The notes: a model not told the origin generated them from the sequence alone. 64,000 nt of DNA from Staphylococcus felis (GCF_003012915.1 NZ_CP027770.1:2356001-2420000); one strand, 5' to 3'. Shown: positions 53,015 to 63,391, numbered from the stretch's first letter. Made by a program: numbers and translations.

Positions 53015-53836
53015 TTACTTTGGCCACGTAAAGCGTGTATATGCTAATTCTCGCTTATGTGCATTTCTCACATAATGTGATTCAATGACCTCTGCATCTT
53101 TTGCATCCACATGCTTCCCTTCAAGGTAGTCATCAATTGCTTGATAGGAGACACCTAATGCTTCTTCATCAGGGAGCTGCGGTTTTAAATCTTCAAGATC
53201 TGCAGTTGGTGTTTTTTCATAAAGGTGTGGACTTGCACCTAAACTTTTTAATAATTGACGTCCTTGTCTTTTATTAAGTCCAAATAGTGGCGCAATATCT
53301 GCTGCACCATCTCCATATTTAGTAAAAAAGCCCGTAACATTTTCTGCTGAGTGATCTGTACCAATGACAATACCACTCGTGTTGGAAGCAATTGAGTATT
53401 GTACTTTCATACGTTCTCTTGCTTTTTCATTCCCTTTTTGAAAATCAGTAAGTTCAATACCAGCCTCTTTAAGCGATTGAACACTTTGATCAACAGCTGC
53501 TTTGATATTTACTGTCACAACACGGTCTGGGTTAATGAATTGAATTGCATCATCTACTTCATTTGCATCTTTTTGAACACCATAAGGTAACTTCACTGCG
53601 ATAAATTCATACCGCTCACTCTCTGATTCATTGAGTTCATTTACTGCTAATTGGGCGATTTTTCCAGCTAATGTTGAGTCTTGTCCTCCAGAAATACCTA
53701 GGACTAACGTCTTAATGAAACGGTGGCTTTTTACATAATTTTTAATGAAGTTTTTAATTTCATTAATTGTCGTTTCACTATTAATATGAGGCTGTACTTT
53801 CATTTCGTTTACAATTATAGATTGTAAGTCAGTCAT
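53015..53836 (-). CDS. nadE: NAD synthetase, ammonia-dependent
   Basis: Adenylates and amidates nicotinate adenine dinucleotide to NAD. At 273 residues it is the short, ammonia-using form without a glutaminase domain. The PP-loop [13 protein letters not shown] is clear (about 47-59), and [23 protein letters not shown] is the conserved substrate-binding block. The ATG at 53836 lies within the last codons of pncB (8-nt overlap) with GGAGGAAG before it, so translation is coupled. Confidence 0.96.
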   Translation of the reverse strand: MTDLQSIIVNEMKVQPHINSETTINEIKNFIKNYVKSHRFIKTLVLGISGGQDSTLAGKIAQLAVNELNESESERYEFIAVKLPYGVQKDANEVDDAIQFINPDRVVTVNIKAAVDQSVQSLKEAGIELTDFQKGNEKARERMKVQYSIASNTSGIVIGTDHSAENVTGFFTKYGDGAADIAPLFGLNKRQGRQLLKSLGASPHLYEKTPTADLEDLKPQLPDEEALGVSYQAIDDYLEGKHVDAKDAEVIESHYVRNAHKRELAYTRFTWPK

Positions 53837-55298
53837 GGTCTTCCTCCATCTCTTTAATCTTTTCTGCGACTTCAAATATGCGCTTATGTTTATTTTCCCA
53901 ACAAGCTGTACTTAAATCTACTGGATATTCTTCTGGATTTAAATAACGTTTGTTTTCCTCCCATAAAAGCCCTAAATTACTTTGAAGATAATGTTTAGCT
54001 TCTATTTCAGATGGGAGGTCATATACAAGCTCACCATTGACGAAAATATCGCGATGAAGATCAACAGCTTTGAAATGCTTGATCCATTTCATTTTATAGG
54101 TATGAATCGGATGGAACATTTTAAGCTTTTCTTCAAGTTCTGGCTCTTCGTGATCTAGAGCAATATAGTCCCCTTCAGATTTGTTTGTTTTAGTGTTAAT
54201 AATACGATATACTTTCTTCTTCCCTGGTGTTGTTACTTTTTCAGCATTATTGGATAATTTGATTCGATCAATGAGTTGTCCTGATTCATCTTCTACTGCC
54301 ACTAGCTTATACACTGCACCTAAAGCAGGCTGTTGGTAAGCTGTAATCAATTTCGTCCCTACACCCCATGCATCGACAGTAGCTCCTTGTGCTTTTAGGC
54401 TTGTAATCGTTTGTTCGTCTAAATCATTTGATGCAATAATTTTCGCGTCTTTAAATCCCGCTTCGTCTAACATTTTACGTGCTGCTTTCGATAAATAAGC
54501 AATATCACCTGAATCTAAACGAATACCAATAAAGTTGATTTTATCTCCTAATTCTTTTGCCACTCGTATAGCATTTGGCACACCTGACTTTAATGTGTGG
54601 AATGTATCAACTAAAAAGACACAGTTTTGGTGTCTTTCAGCATATTTTTTGAACGCAGTATATTCATCTCCGTATGTTTGAACAAAGGCATGTGCATGTG
54701 TTCCGGACACTGGAATATCAAACAATTTACCAGCGCGCACATTACTTGTTGAATCAAAGCCACCAATAATTGCTGCCCGTGCGCCCCAAACAGCCGCATC
54801 TAACTCGTGTGCACGACGTGTTCCAAACTCCATGATTGTGTCATTTACTGCCACTTGTTTGATTAAACTCGCTTTCGTTGCGATTAATGTTTGAAAATTA
54901 ACGATGTTAAGTAAGGCTGTTTCAATCAGTTGAGCTTGAATTAACGGCGCTTCAACACGAATTAACGGTTCGTTATTAAAGCATAATTCACCTTCTTGCA
55001 TTGATCGGATATTCCCTGTGAACTTTAATTGGGCTAAATAGGATAAAAAATCCTCTTGATAACCAATTGACCGCAAATACTCAATATCTGATTCAGAAAA
55101 GTGAAGATTTTGAATAAAATCTATCACTCTTCGCAAACCATTAAAAACAGCATAACCACTTCCAAAAGGCATATTTCTAAAATACAAGTCAAATATCGCT
55201 TTACGTTCATGAATGTTGTCAAACCAATAAGACTCAGCCATATTGATTTGATATAAATCATTGTGCAACATTAAACTATCATCATTATACTGGTACAT
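53829..55298 (-). CDS. pncB: Nicotinate phosphoribosyltransferase
   Basis: Converts nicotinate and PRPP to nicotinate mononucleotide in the Preiss-Handler NAD pathway. The 489 residues match the long PncB form. Motifs include [24 protein letters not shown], with the histidine likely phosphorylated by ATP nearby, and [13 protein letters not shown]. It heads the pncB-nadE pair, and is divergent from nos. Confidence 0.95.
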   Translation of the reverse strand: MYQYNDDSLMLHNDLYQINMAESYWFDNIHERKAIFDLYFRNMPFGSGYAVFNGLRRVIDFIQNLHFSESDIEYLRSIGYQEDFLSYLAQLKFTGNIRSMQEGELCFNNEPLIRVEAPLIQAQLIETALLNIVNFQTLIATKASLIKQVAVNDTIMEFGTRRAHELDAAVWGARAAIIGGFDSTSNVRAGKLFDIPVSGTHAHAFVQTYGDEYTAFKKYAERHQNCVFLVDTFHTLKSGVPNAIRVAKELGDKINFIGIRLDSGDIAYLSKAARKMLDEAGFKDAKIIASNDLDEQTITSLKAQGATVDAWGVGTKLITAYQQPALGAVYKLVAVEDESGQLIDRIKLSNNAEKVTTPGKKKVYRIINTKTNKSEGDYIALDHEEPELEEKLKMFHPIHTYKMKWIKHFKAVDLHRDIFVNGELVYDLPSEIEAKHYLQSNLGLLWEENKRYLNPEEYPVDLSTACWENKHKRIFEVAEKIKEMEEDHD

Positions 55299-55446
55299 AT
55301 TCTTCTCCTTTAATTAAGCTAGGCATTATAGTTATATTCATAGTATCATATTTATCCAATGACTTCTGTTGAAATTAATTATCAAAATAACTCCAACAAA
55401 AATATGACAATTAATTTTTTGATTACTATGTTTATGCAAAATTGCA

Positions 55447-55452
55447 TATAAT
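55447..55452 (+). promoter_or_regulatory. Candidate -10 box of nos
   Basis: TATAAT lies 17 nt before the nos ATG. It overlaps a small palindrome, ATGCAAAATTGCAT (55435-55448), which could be an operator. No clear -35 box stands at 17 nt. The leader would be very short. Confidence 0.35.
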
Positions 55453-55469
55453 ATATTGGAGGTGAAAAA

Positions 55470-56540
55470 ATGTTTACTAAGGCTCGACTATTTATCGAAC
55501 AAATGTATGGAGAACTCGGAAAACCAACTCATGAAGTCCAAAATAGACTTAAAGTCATCAAAGAAGAAATTGAATCAACTGGCACATATTACCACACTAC
55601 AGAAGAACTCACATACGGTGCCAAAATGGCTTGGCGCAATTCAAATAAATGTATAGGTCGCTTATTTTGGGAGCGTTTAGCAATTAATGATGCAAGACAT
55701 ATCAAAGAAGAAAATGAGTTTATTGAATCGATAAATCACCATTTATCATATGCAACAAACAATGGACGTATTAAACCTTATATTACAATATATGCTCAGT
55801 CTGAAGCGCAAGGACCTAAAATTTTTAATCATCAACTCATACGGTATGCGGGATATGAACACGCTGGTGATCCGTCAGAACGTGAAATCACACAACTTGC
55901 TGAGCATTTAGGCTGGCGCGGTGAAGGGACTCATTTTGACGTATTACCACTGATTTATCAATTGCCAAATCATCAAGTGAAGTTTTACGAATATCCTAAA
56001 GACCTCATAAAAGAGGTTGACATTACACATGCACATTATCCAAATGTTGAGAAACTTGGCTACAAATGGTATGCGGTTCCCATCATTTCGAATATGGATT
56101 TAAAAATTGGAGGCATTACATACCCTACTGTGCCATTTAATGGATGGTATATGGTCAATGAAATTGCAGTACGTAACTTTACAGATACGTATCGGTATAA
56201 CTTTCTTCCACAGTTTGCAGAAGCGATGGGATTTCATAACCTTAAGAATAGCACTTTTAATAAAGATCGGGTTTTAGTTGAGATTAATGCTGCAGTCTAT
56301 CAATCATTCAAAAATGCGGGTGTTTCCATTGTCGATCACTTAACAGCATCTAAACAATTTGAACAATTTGAAAAAAATGAGCGAATCAACAATCGTTCGG
56401 TTACTGGAAAGTGGTCATGGCTTGCACCACCTTTATCACCAAGTCTAACACCTAATTACCATCATGGTTATGACAATACCATTCGTGAACCTAACTTTTT
56501 TTACAAAGAACAATCACATTCAGGGTGTCCATTTCATTAA
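55470..56540 (+). CDS. nos: Bacterial nitric oxide synthase, oxygenase domain only
   Basis: Haem enzyme producing nitric oxide from arginine; in staphylococci it protects against oxidative stress. The 356-residue length is that of the bacterial oxygenase without a reductase domain. The haem thiolate is C61 in [13 protein letters not shown]. The substrate glutamate is in [14 protein letters not shown], and the pterin region near the C-terminus reads [14 protein letters not shown]. Electrons must come from a separate reductase. It begins after a GGAGGTG site and is followed 39 nt later by pheA, a pairing known in staphylococci. Confidence 0.96.
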   Translation: MFTKARLFIEQMYGELGKPTHEVQNRLKVIKEEIESTGTYYHTTEELTYGAKMAWRNSNKCIGRLFWERLAINDARHIKEENEFIESINHHLSYATNNGRIKPYITIYAQSEAQGPKIFNHQLIRYAGYEHAGDPSEREITQLAEHLGWRGEGTHFDVLPLIYQLPNHQVKFYEYPKDLIKEVDITHAHYPNVEKLGYKWYAVPIISNMDLKIGGITYPTVPFNGWYMVNEIAVRNFTDTYRYNFLPQFAEAMGFHNLKNSTFNKDRVLVEINAAVYQSFKNAGVSIVDHLTASKQFEQFEKNERINNRSVTGKWSWLAPPLSPSLTPNYHHGYDNTIREPNFFYKEQSHSGCPFH

Positions 56541-56579
56541 CATAGTGTAAAATGATAAAAAACTGTTAGGAGGATGCCC

Positions 56580-57389
56580 ATGCATTTGTATTATCTCGGC
56601 CCAAAAGGCACTTTCTCATATTTAGCTGCTCAAAACTATATTCAACAGTCACAATATACCAAAAATTTGAAACTTGTATCTAAAGAAAGTCTATATGAAG
56701 TCATTATGGCATTAAATCATAAAGAGGATGCTTTAGCAATTGTTCCGATTGAAAATGCGATTGAGGGCACAATTAACATCGTTGCTGACACACTTGTGCA
56801 TCAAAAATTATGTGTCATCGATGAAGTCACGTTAAAAGTTCAATTAGCTCTTTACGGAGAACATTCACAAACAGTAGATCATATTACTCATGTTTATTCT
56901 ATTGACCCCGCAATTAGCCAGGCTCAACAATTTATACGTCGTCATCATTTCAATATCACCAACACAACAAGTACGATTGCTGCGTTATCCTATATTAATA
57001 GGCATTCCGCGGCTATCGCACCTCTAGGAAGTGGTGAATTGTACGGTTATAAAGCATTAGAAACGCATATAGAAGATTCACCTAATAATATGACTCGGTT
57101 TCTAGTTTTAAAGAACAATACAAACATTACACAACTAACTGGTAAAGAATGTTTAATGATTATCACGCCTACATATGATAAACCTGGGATATTGGCTAGT
57201 ATCCTTAATACCTTCTATTTATTTGATATTAATTTAAAATGGGTCGCCTCTCGACCGCTCAAAACAAAATTAGGAAGATATCGATTTTTTGTACAAGCTG
57301 AGTCTATAGATGACCACACCTTACAAAAAGTTTGTACCATTCTTGATACTTTAGATTTTCAAACAACACTTCTCGGTCGCTTTAACTAA
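56580..57389 (+). CDS. pheA: Prephenate dehydratase PheA
   Basis: Converts prephenate to phenylpyruvate in phenylalanine synthesis. The first 175 residues form the catalytic domain (YLGPKGTFSYLAA at the start; the conserved TRF at 172-174). The rest is an ACT domain that normally binds phenylalanine. The usual ESRP motif reads ASRP here (223-226), so feedback binding may be weaker. The ATG at 56580 has AGGAGG 6 nt upstream. It probably shares a transcript with nos. Confidence 0.93.
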   Translation: MHLYYLGPKGTFSYLAAQNYIQQSQYTKNLKLVSKESLYEVIMALNHKEDALAIVPIENAIEGTINIVADTLVHQKLCVIDEVTLKVQLALYGEHSQTVDHITHVYSIDPAISQAQQFIRRHHFNITNTTSTIAALSYINRHSAAIAPLGSGELYGYKALETHIEDSPNNMTRFLVLKNNTNITQLTGKECLMIITPTYDKPGILASILNTFYLFDINLKWVASRPLKTKLGRYRFFVQAESIDDHTLQKVCTILDTLDFQTTLLGRFN

Positions 57390-57421
57390 TAGCTAAATTT
57401 TTATTGATTGATATGTGTAAT

Positions 57422-57475
57422 AAGAGATGAGTCTAGTCAACCCAATTAATGGTTAGCTACACTCATCTCTTTTGA
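57422..57475. terminator. Bidirectional terminator between pheA and the beta-helix gene
   Basis: AAGAGATGAGT/ACTCATCTCTT stem with a 28-nt loop, T-rich on both sides, lies between convergent genes. Confidence 0.8.
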
Positions 57476-57491
57476 TTTATATATTGAATTG

Positions 57492-58595
57492 TCACTCATT
57501 TAAAGCAATTTGTTGGTCTTTGACGTGTAACATCTGTAGAGGTGGTAACAAGTTATTCTGCACAACAGTGAGTCCCCTAATAGCAGTTAACTGAATCGCA
57601 TTACATTCTTTTAAAAATGAATTGTTGATGATGCTTACATTTTGATGCGGTGCTTGTTTATGACTTCGTATGTGTATTGTATTAAGTTTACGACAGTTTA
57701 CAAATGTATTATTTAATACATCTAATACTTGACCACCTTGTTTCCCCGATTTTTGGCCATCTAGACTATGCATATTTTTCCCTTTATACACACCTAAATA
57801 GCGTATCCCTCCAGCGCAATTGATAAATACATTATCATATATCATCATATTTATTCCCTTTAGAGGTGTTAATGCATAGTCTTTGGTATTTTCAAAAACA
57901 TTATGTTGGATAACAACGTTTTCATAAAAGGCATCAAGACGACTTGCATGTGACCCTATCGCACGATTCCATGCATGCATTTTCCCTTCGTTTGAACTTC
58001 CAAAGTAGCAATGTTCAATTAAAATATTTTTAGTGATTGTTCCATCATTAGCGCCGAACTTTGGAAAAGCGCCTTTCACGAATAAATCGAGCTGAATTGC
58101 TTCTGAAAACGATCGGTCACCATTGATATCGTAAAAACCTAAAAACTGACAGTGATGAATATGAACATGATTTAAACCACATGCATCAATTCCATGACCT
58201 CCCACCACATTTTTGATCGTAACCGAATCAATCTCGATATGTTGCGCGTGACCCAAACACATTGCCGTATTATTGTAAGGGTAGTCGTTCCCATTCATAT
58301 CAAATGTGCCACCCTTAATTTTAATGTGGCCATTCCCACTATACCTATAATATTTTTTTAAACTCGATCCATTTTTGATTAATGCATCTCTACTTTTCCT
58401 AAGAAAGATGGCTTCTTTATCTAAAATTAGTGTAGTACCTTCATATATTTTTAATGCTTTTCCAATGTAATAAGTGCCTTTAGGGATATAGATGGATATA
58501 GGCTCACGCTTTCCTTTATTCAATGCGTGTTGAATTTTTAACGTATCCCAAATCACGTCTTTAACTTGTATTAATAAATTCCATAATTTCATCAT
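57492..58595 (-). CDS. Right-handed beta-helix (pectate-lyase-like) protein
   Basis: Protein of 367 residues in which short repeating strands such as IKIKGGTFDMNG, IEIDSVTIKNV and VSIINNSFL occur about every 22-25 residues, the pattern of a right-handed parallel beta-helix. The N-terminus (VKDVIWDTLKIQHALNKGK) resembles the cap of pectate-lyase-like folds but lacks the GAxGDG part. No signal peptide or membrane segment is visible. The ATG pair at 58592-58595 directly follows an in-frame stop codon, and the GGAGG site is rather far (12-13 nt). It may cut or bind a polysaccharide, but the substrate and even the location are unknown. Confidence 0.72.
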   Translation of the reverse strand: MMKLWNLLIQVKDVIWDTLKIQHALNKGKREPISIYIPKGTYYIGKALKIYEGTTLILDKEAIFLRKSRDALIKNGSSLKKYYRYSGNGHIKIKGGTFDMNGNDYPYNNTAMCLGHAQHIEIDSVTIKNVVGGHGIDACGLNHVHIHHCQFLGFYDINGDRSFSEAIQLDLFVKGAFPKFGANDGTITKNILIEHCYFGSSNEGKMHAWNRAIGSHASRLDAFYENVVIQHNVFENTKDYALTPLKGINMMIYDNVFINCAGGIRYLGVYKGKNMHSLDGQKSGKQGGQVLDVLNNTFVNCRKLNTIHIRSHKQAPHQNVSIINNSFLKECNAIQLTAIRGLTVVQNNLLPPLQMLHVKDQQIALNE

Positions 58596-58682
58596 TTAAA
58601 TGTAGAAACCTCCCTATTTTAGGTTATACTATTAATAATATTGCATTAAACTACTTAATTCCATATTTTTAGGAGGACAATT

Positions 58683-59234
58683 ATGGTCAAAAAAGCTTTA
58701 ATTATCGTCGACTATTCATATGATTTCGTAGCAACTGATGGAAAGCTCACATGTGGAGAACCTGCTCAAGCTATAGAGCCATTTATACTCAATCGAATTC
58801 AATCATATGACGAAGCGAATAGTCCTATATTTTTTATGATGGATTTACACTTTGAAAATGATCCATATCATCCAGAGTCTAAAACTTTCCCACCACATAA
58901 TATCGAGCATAGTAAAGGTCGCGATTTATACGGAGAAGTTGGAAAGAAGTATGAAGAAATTAAACATAAATCACATATTTTCTTTTTAGATAAAAGACGC
59001 TTCGATTCTTTTTTTGGTACACCTTTAGATAGTCTGTTACGTGAAAGACAAATTGATACCCTTGAAATTTTAGGGGTATGTACTGATATTTGTGTACTTC
59101 ACACAGCAACAAGTGCATATAATTTAGATTATCAATTAATCATACCTAAAAACGGGGTCGCCTCTTTTGATTTAACCGGTCATGAGTGGGCACTCACACA
59201 TTTTAAAAATACATTAGGCGCAGAGGTAGAATAA
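58683..59234 (+). CDS. pncA: Nicotinamidase (isochorismatase-like hydrolase)
   Basis: Deaminates nicotinamide to nicotinate for NAD salvage. The 183 residues have the cysteine hydrolase triad D10 (IIVDYSYDF), K104 (LDKRRFD) and C137 (GVCTDICVLHTA), with likely metal ligands D54 and H56 in MDLHFEND. It is close to S. aureus nicotinamidase. Its position near pncB and nadE, with the same pathway, strengthens the assignment over other isochorismatase-like enzymes. The start follows an AGGAGG site. Confidence 0.92.
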   Translation: MVKKALIIVDYSYDFVATDGKLTCGEPAQAIEPFILNRIQSYDEANSPIFFMMDLHFENDPYHPESKTFPPHNIEHSKGRDLYGEVGKKYEEIKHKSHIFFLDKRRFDSFFGTPLDSLLRERQIDTLEILGVCTDICVLHTATSAYNLDYQLIIPKNGVASFDLTGHEWALTHFKNTLGAEVE

Positions 59235-59294
59235 ACCTCAAAAGACGTGATAAAATAGAATTCAGTATAACTTTAAAAATAAGGAGATTTTATA

Positions 59295-60218
59295 ATGTCA
59301 ACATATATTTTCGGTCATAAAAATCCAGATACAGATGCAATATCATCAGCTATCATCATGGCTGATTTCGAACAATTACATGGAAACAAGGAAGCAAAAG
59401 CCTTCCGTTTAGGTGAAGTAGGACCTGAAACGCAATATGCGTTAGATTATTTCAAAGTCGAAAAACCTGAGCTATTAACAGATGATTTATCAAACCAAAC
59501 CGTAATTCTAGTCGATCATAACGAATTCCAACAAAGTGCTGATACTATTGAAAATGCAACAATTAAACATGTTATCGATCACCACCGTATCGCTAACTTT
59601 GAAACAGCTGGGCCACTCTATTATCGTTCTGAACCAGTTGGTTGTACAGCTACTATTTTATTTAAAATGTACAATGAACGTAATTACGAAATCAAAAAGC
59701 ATATTGCCGGTTTAATGTTGTCTGCAATTATTTCAGACAGTCTTTTATTCAAATCCCCAACATGTACTGAACAAGATGTTAAAGCGGCTAAAGCTTTAGC
59801 TGAAATTGCGGGTGTTGACGTAGAAGAGTATGGTCTAGCAATGCTAAAAGCAGGCGCTTCAACAACTAACAAATCAGAAAAACAACTATTAGAAACTGAC
59901 GCTAAATCATTTAATATGGGTGAGCATACAGTTCGAATCGCACAAGTTAACACAGTGGACATCGATGAAGTTATTGCTCGTCAAGACGCATTAGAAAATG
60001 AAATGAACAAAGCAATCGCAGAAGAAGGTTATGACACATTTGTCCTTGTCATTACTGACATTTTAAACAGTGATTCTAAAATCTTAGTCGCTGGTTCAGA
60101 TAAAGATAAAATCGGGCAAGCTTTTAATACAACATTAGAAAACAACACTGCTTTCTTACCAAATGTCGTTTCACGTAAAAAGCAAATCGTTCCACCAATC
60201 ACTGAAGTCCTTTCATAA
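59295..60218 (+). CDS. ppaC: Manganese-dependent inorganic pyrophosphatase (family II)
   Basis: Hydrolyses pyrophosphate to phosphate, pulling biosynthetic reactions forward, in the cytoplasm. The 307 residues show the DHH-family metal motifs [14 protein letters not shown] at the start, VDHNEFQQ, and [10 protein letters not shown] in the middle, with a C-terminal DHHA2 domain ending [10 protein letters not shown]. The start has an AAGGAG site. It lies 60 nt after pncA and 34 nt before the GNAT gene. Confidence 0.96.
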   Translation: MSTYIFGHKNPDTDAISSAIIMADFEQLHGNKEAKAFRLGEVGPETQYALDYFKVEKPELLTDDLSNQTVILVDHNEFQQSADTIENATIKHVIDHHRIANFETAGPLYYRSEPVGCTATILFKMYNERNYEIKKHIAGLMLSAIISDSLLFKSPTCTEQDVKAAKALAEIAGVDVEEYGLAMLKAGASTTNKSEKQLLETDAKSFNMGEHTVRIAQVNTVDIDEVIARQDALENEMNKAIAEEGYDTFVLVITDILNSDSKILVAGSDKDKIGQAFNTTLENNTAFLPNVVSRKKQIVPPITEVLS

Positions 60219-60252
60219 TTCAAAACCCTTAAATTTAAAGGAAGTGATAATC

Positions 60253-60534
60253 ATGACACGTAACATTCATGAAGGTTCAAATCATTTTTATATTGGAGAT
60301 AATGCAAATCAGCCAATTGCAGAAATCACTTTTACGTACCGCGATGTGAATACGATAGATGTTAATCACACGTTTGTAGACCCCTCTTTAAGAGGTGAAG
60401 GCATCGCGAAACAGTTATTTGATAAAGTTATAGAAAAAGCACAAAACGAAAATTTAAAAATTATCCCTACTTGTTCGTATGTTTATAAACAATTTGAAAA
60501 AAATCCAGAATTAGCATCGTTAAGAGCTAAGTAG
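60253..60534 (+). CDS. Small GNAT N-acetyltransferase (YjdJ-type)
   Basis: Single-domain acetyltransferase of 93 residues, smaller than usual for GNAT, of the YjdJ type. The acetyl-CoA-binding motif is LRGEGIAKQLFDKVIEKAQ, followed by the typical IIPTCSYVYKQFEKNP. I start it at 60253 (MTRNIHEG), with GGAAGTG about 8 nt before; a longer in-frame reading overlaps ppaC. The substrate is unknown. It lies 34 nt after ppaC and is followed by a terminator. Confidence 0.87.
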   Translation: MTRNIHEGSNHFYIGDNANQPIAEITFTYRDVNTIDVNHTFVDPSLRGEGIAKQLFDKVIEKAQNENLKIIPTCSYVYKQFEKNPELASLRAK

Positions 60535-60610
60535 AACGGACTTTAATCTATAAGTAGGATACCTTTTCATAATGTGAATTGATGTTTTTACCCTGTCAGT
60601 TCATATTTGA

Positions 60611-60662
60611 GCGAGACTGATTGATTCAAGCTAGTTATTTTTGGACAATCGTCTCGCTTTTC
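60611..60662 (+). terminator. Terminator after the GNAT gene
   Basis: The AGCGAGAC/GTCTCGCT stem, extended inward by GATTG with CAATC, is followed by TTTTC. It ends the ppaC-GNAT transcript and stands just before aldH. Confidence 0.8.
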
Positions 60663-60687
60663 ATTAATGATAGAAAGGAAATCCAGA

Positions 60688-62067
60688 ATGAACGAATACC
60701 AAACATTGTTTAATCAATCTCAAACATACTTCAAATCTCAAGAAACGAAATCAATCAAATTTCGTAAAAAGCAACTAAAACTACTAGCCAAAACAATCAA
60801 ACAACATCAAGCTGAGTTGATAGACGCTTTAAATCAAGATCTTGGAAAAAGTGATGTTGAAGCATATGCAACAGAAATCGGCTTTGTGCTTCACAGCATT
60901 AAACAAGCTAGACAAAAAGTATCAAAGTGGGCTAAAAAGAAAGCTGTTGATACCCCTTTTTTCTTATTTCCTGCTAAAAGCTTTATGATTAAAGAACCTT
61001 TAGGCACCGTTTTAATAGTAGGACCCTTTAATTATCCATTTCAACTCATTTTTGAACCTTTAATTGGTGCAATTGCTGCTGGAAACACTGCCATACTTAA
61101 ACCTTCTGAACTCACACCACACGTGAGTGACGTCATTGAAAAAATGATTCATAACACGTTTCCTAGCCATTATATTTCAGTAGTACAAGGTGATGCAGAA
61201 GTCTTACAATCTTTACTTGCTTTGCCATTTGATCATATTTTCTTTACAGGAAGTCAAAGAGTGGGCCAGATTGTATATGAAGCAGCGTCAAAACATCTAA
61301 CTCCTGTGACTTTAGAGTTAGGCGGAAAATCTCCTACCATTATTGATAAAACTGCAAATTTAAAAGTCGCAAGTGAACGTATTTGTTTTGGAAAATTTTT
61401 AAATGCTGGGCAAACTTGCGTCGCTCCAGACTATATTTTAATTGATGAAAGTGTACGCGAAGATTTTATTAAATCTCTTCAAAATACAATTATCGAATTT
61501 TATGGGAAGAATCCTCAAATGAGCGAGGATTTAGGAAGAATTGTAAATACTAAACATTTTAAACGGTTAGAAAACCTTTTACTTAATCATAAATCTCAAA
61601 TAGTACATGGTGGGCAAACTGACCCACAAACTCGATACATCGCACCTACTATTATCGATTGTGTCAAATCTACAGACTTGATTATGCAAGATGAAATTTT
61701 TGGACCTTTATTACCTATTATGTCTTATCAACAACTAGATGAGGCCATCGATTATATTCACAGTCAACCCAAACCATTATCTTTATATTTGTTTAGCGAA
61801 GACGAAAATGTATCAAATCGTGTTATAAATGAATTGTCATTCGGTAGTGGTGCAATTAATGACACTATCCTCCAACTCGCAAACCCTCATTTGCCTTTTG
61901 GTGGTGTTGGACAGTCCGGTATAGGTCGTTATCATGGAAGATATTCGTTTGATACTTTTACACATGAGAAGCCGTATATTTTTAAAACGACAAAGCTTGA
62001 ATCGGCACTCTTATTCCCACCCTATAAAGGAAAACTTAAATATATCAAACAAATATTTAAACATTAG
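60688..62067 (+). CDS. aldH: Aldehyde dehydrogenase, class 3 type
   Basis: NAD(P)-dependent oxidation of medium-chain or aromatic aldehydes to acids. The 459 residues carry the catalytic cysteine in NAGQTCVAPDYIL and the base glutamate in VTLELGGKSPT. PFNYPFQLIFEPL is near the N-terminus, and the C-terminus is hydrophobic and basic (LLFPPYKGKLKYIKQIFKH), which may contact the membrane as in class 3 enzymes. The ATG at 60688 has GAAAGGA before it. It is followed by repeat copy E. Confidence 0.93.
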   Translation: MNEYQTLFNQSQTYFKSQETKSIKFRKKQLKLLAKTIKQHQAELIDALNQDLGKSDVEAYATEIGFVLHSIKQARQKVSKWAKKKAVDTPFFLFPAKSFMIKEPLGTVLIVGPFNYPFQLIFEPLIGAIAAGNTAILKPSELTPHVSDVIEKMIHNTFPSHYISVVQGDAEVLQSLLALPFDHIFFTGSQRVGQIVYEAASKHLTPVTLELGGKSPTIIDKTANLKVASERICFGKFLNAGQTCVAPDYILIDESVREDFIKSLQNTIIEFYGKNPQMSEDLGRIVNTKHFKRLENLLLNHKSQIVHGGQTDPQTRYIAPTIIDCVKSTDLIMQDEIFGPLLPIMSYQQLDEAIDYIHSQPKPLSLYLFSEDENVSNRVINELSFGSGAINDTILQLANPHLPFGGVGQSGIGRYHGRYSFDTFTHEKPYIFKTTKLESALLFPPYKGKLKYIKQIFKH

Positions 62068-62071
62068 TATA

Positions 62072-62343
62072 AGAATCCCAAAATATAGCGTAGAGATGAT
62101 TCATGATTGAATCACCTCTATGCTTTTATTTTATCAATCATTCGTATTATTTGGCTCGCATTTCCTTAGGGGATGGGTCGAGCCCCGGTCTCGATGCTCA
62201 TCCTATTCCTCAGGCGTCTCGCCAACAATACGACGTGATATACATGTCATTTTACATTAAAATCCTTTAAAAAAGTCACTTTCGTATCATTGAATGAATT
62301 ATCTCATTATAAGAAAACTTCGAGATATTACGTCCCAGCCTGT
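62072..62343 (-). repeat. Intergenic repeat, copy E
   Basis: Reverse-oriented copy. The hairpin GCGTAGAG...CTCTATGC (62088 to about 62125) begins 21 nt after the aldH stop codon and reads into TTTTATTTT. The core follows (GGATGGGTCGAGCCCCGGTC and on), then the AT-rich part, then an end reading ACGTCCCAGCCTG. It lies between convergent aldH and the lactonase gene. Confidence 0.87.
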
Positions 62344-62353
62344 TCTTTATCAT

Positions 62354-63391
62354 TTATTTTATAAATTGAACGCACACGCCTTCAGGTGCAACTTGTGATT
62401 GGTCTCTTAACGTCAGTGTGCCATTTTCGATATCACGTTCAAAAACTGACACTCTTGAATCCCCCTCTTGATGCGCAACGACTAAATATCGATCCGATTC
62501 ACTAATATTGAAGTCCCGTGGAAATTCCCCTTGTGTTGATACTATATCCACAAGTTCTAAATGACGCCCATTATCTAATACCTTAAATATGGCAATACTA
62601 TCATGGCCACGATTACTTATATATAAATATTTTTGATCTTTTGATAAATGTACAGCAGCTAACTTTGTAGGATGTAAAAAATCTTCAGGTATTGTTAAAT
62701 GTCTTTCAATCGCATTGAATCGTCCATCTTCATAGGCCATTACAACTACTGTGTTGGAAAGTTCATTTACAACGTATGCATATTGACCATTTTGGTGATA
62801 TTCAATATGTCTAGGACCATCGCCTGGCTCTAACGATGTACGGTGTGCAACTTCTAACCCTTTTTTACCATAATGATAAGTGACTAATAAATCTGCTCCT
62901 AAATCAACAGCGACAACGTACTTTTGTTCGGGTGTTACATCCATATAATGAACATGCGATTGTTCTTGTCTATCTACATTTGGACCATGATCATACTCAT
63001 GATACACTTCTTTAATGAGCTTTTTAATCTGATGATTTTGCGCATCTAATTCGTAAATACGCGCAATACCATCTCCATATACCGCTTCAAATACGTACTG
63101 ACCATCTGGCGATACTGAAACGTAACATCCAGACCCTTTAAAAGACTCTAAAGCTTCTCCAGTTTTTTCAAGAACACCTTCATCATTTATTTTAAATGTA
63201 GCTAAACCAGCACGTTCATCATTTTTGGTAATTGCAATTAACATATCCTCATACTGTGCTAGATATGTAGAAGCATTAATCTCATATCCCGTCTCTAACG
63301 TTTCGATAACGCCTTTATCTTCATCTAAATTGAATTGATAAATCCCCTTCCCATCTTTTTTAGTATAAGAACCAATAAATCCTTTTGTCAT
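62354..63391 (-). CDS. Lactonase-family beta-propeller protein (6-phosphogluconolactonase-like)
   Basis: Seven-bladed beta-propeller of the YbhE/Pgl lactonase type, possibly hydrolysing 6-phosphogluconolactone in the pentose phosphate pathway. The 345 or so residues contain regular blades such as GSGCYVSVSPDGQYVF, PGDGPRHIEYHQNGQYAYVVNEL and HPTKLAAVHLSKDQKYLYISNRG. I start it at 63391 (MTKGFIGSYTKKDG), where GGAGG lies about 10 nt upstream; a TTG six codons earlier is in frame but contains that site. Its 3' end is close to repeat E. The reaction is inferred from the family only. Confidence 0.87.
   Translation of the reverse strand: MTKGFIGSYTKKDGKGIYQFNLDEDKGVIETLETGYEINASTYLAQYEDMLIAITKNDERAGLATFKINDEGVLEKTGEALESFKGSGCYVSVSPDGQYVFEAVYGDGIARIYELDAQNHQIKKLIKEVYHEYDHGPNVDRQEQSHVHYMDVTPEQKYVVAVDLGADLLVTYHYGKKGLEVAHRTSLEPGDGPRHIEYHQNGQYAYVVNELSNTVVVMAYEDGRFNAIERHLTIPEDFLHPTKLAAVHLSKDQKYLYISNRGHDSIAIFKVLDNGRHLELVDIVSTQGEFPRDFNISESDRYLVVAHQEGDSRVSVFERDIENGTLTLRDQSQVAPEGVCVQFIK

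Noticed and set aside
55435..55448. Palindrome ATGCAAAATTGCAT before nos as a firm operator
   Set aside because: Short AT-rich palindromes are frequent in this genome and I have no second copy to support it; only mentioned with the promoter.
60163..60252. Upstream extension of the GNAT frame
   Set aside because: It lies inside ppaC in another frame; a ribosome site stands before 60253.
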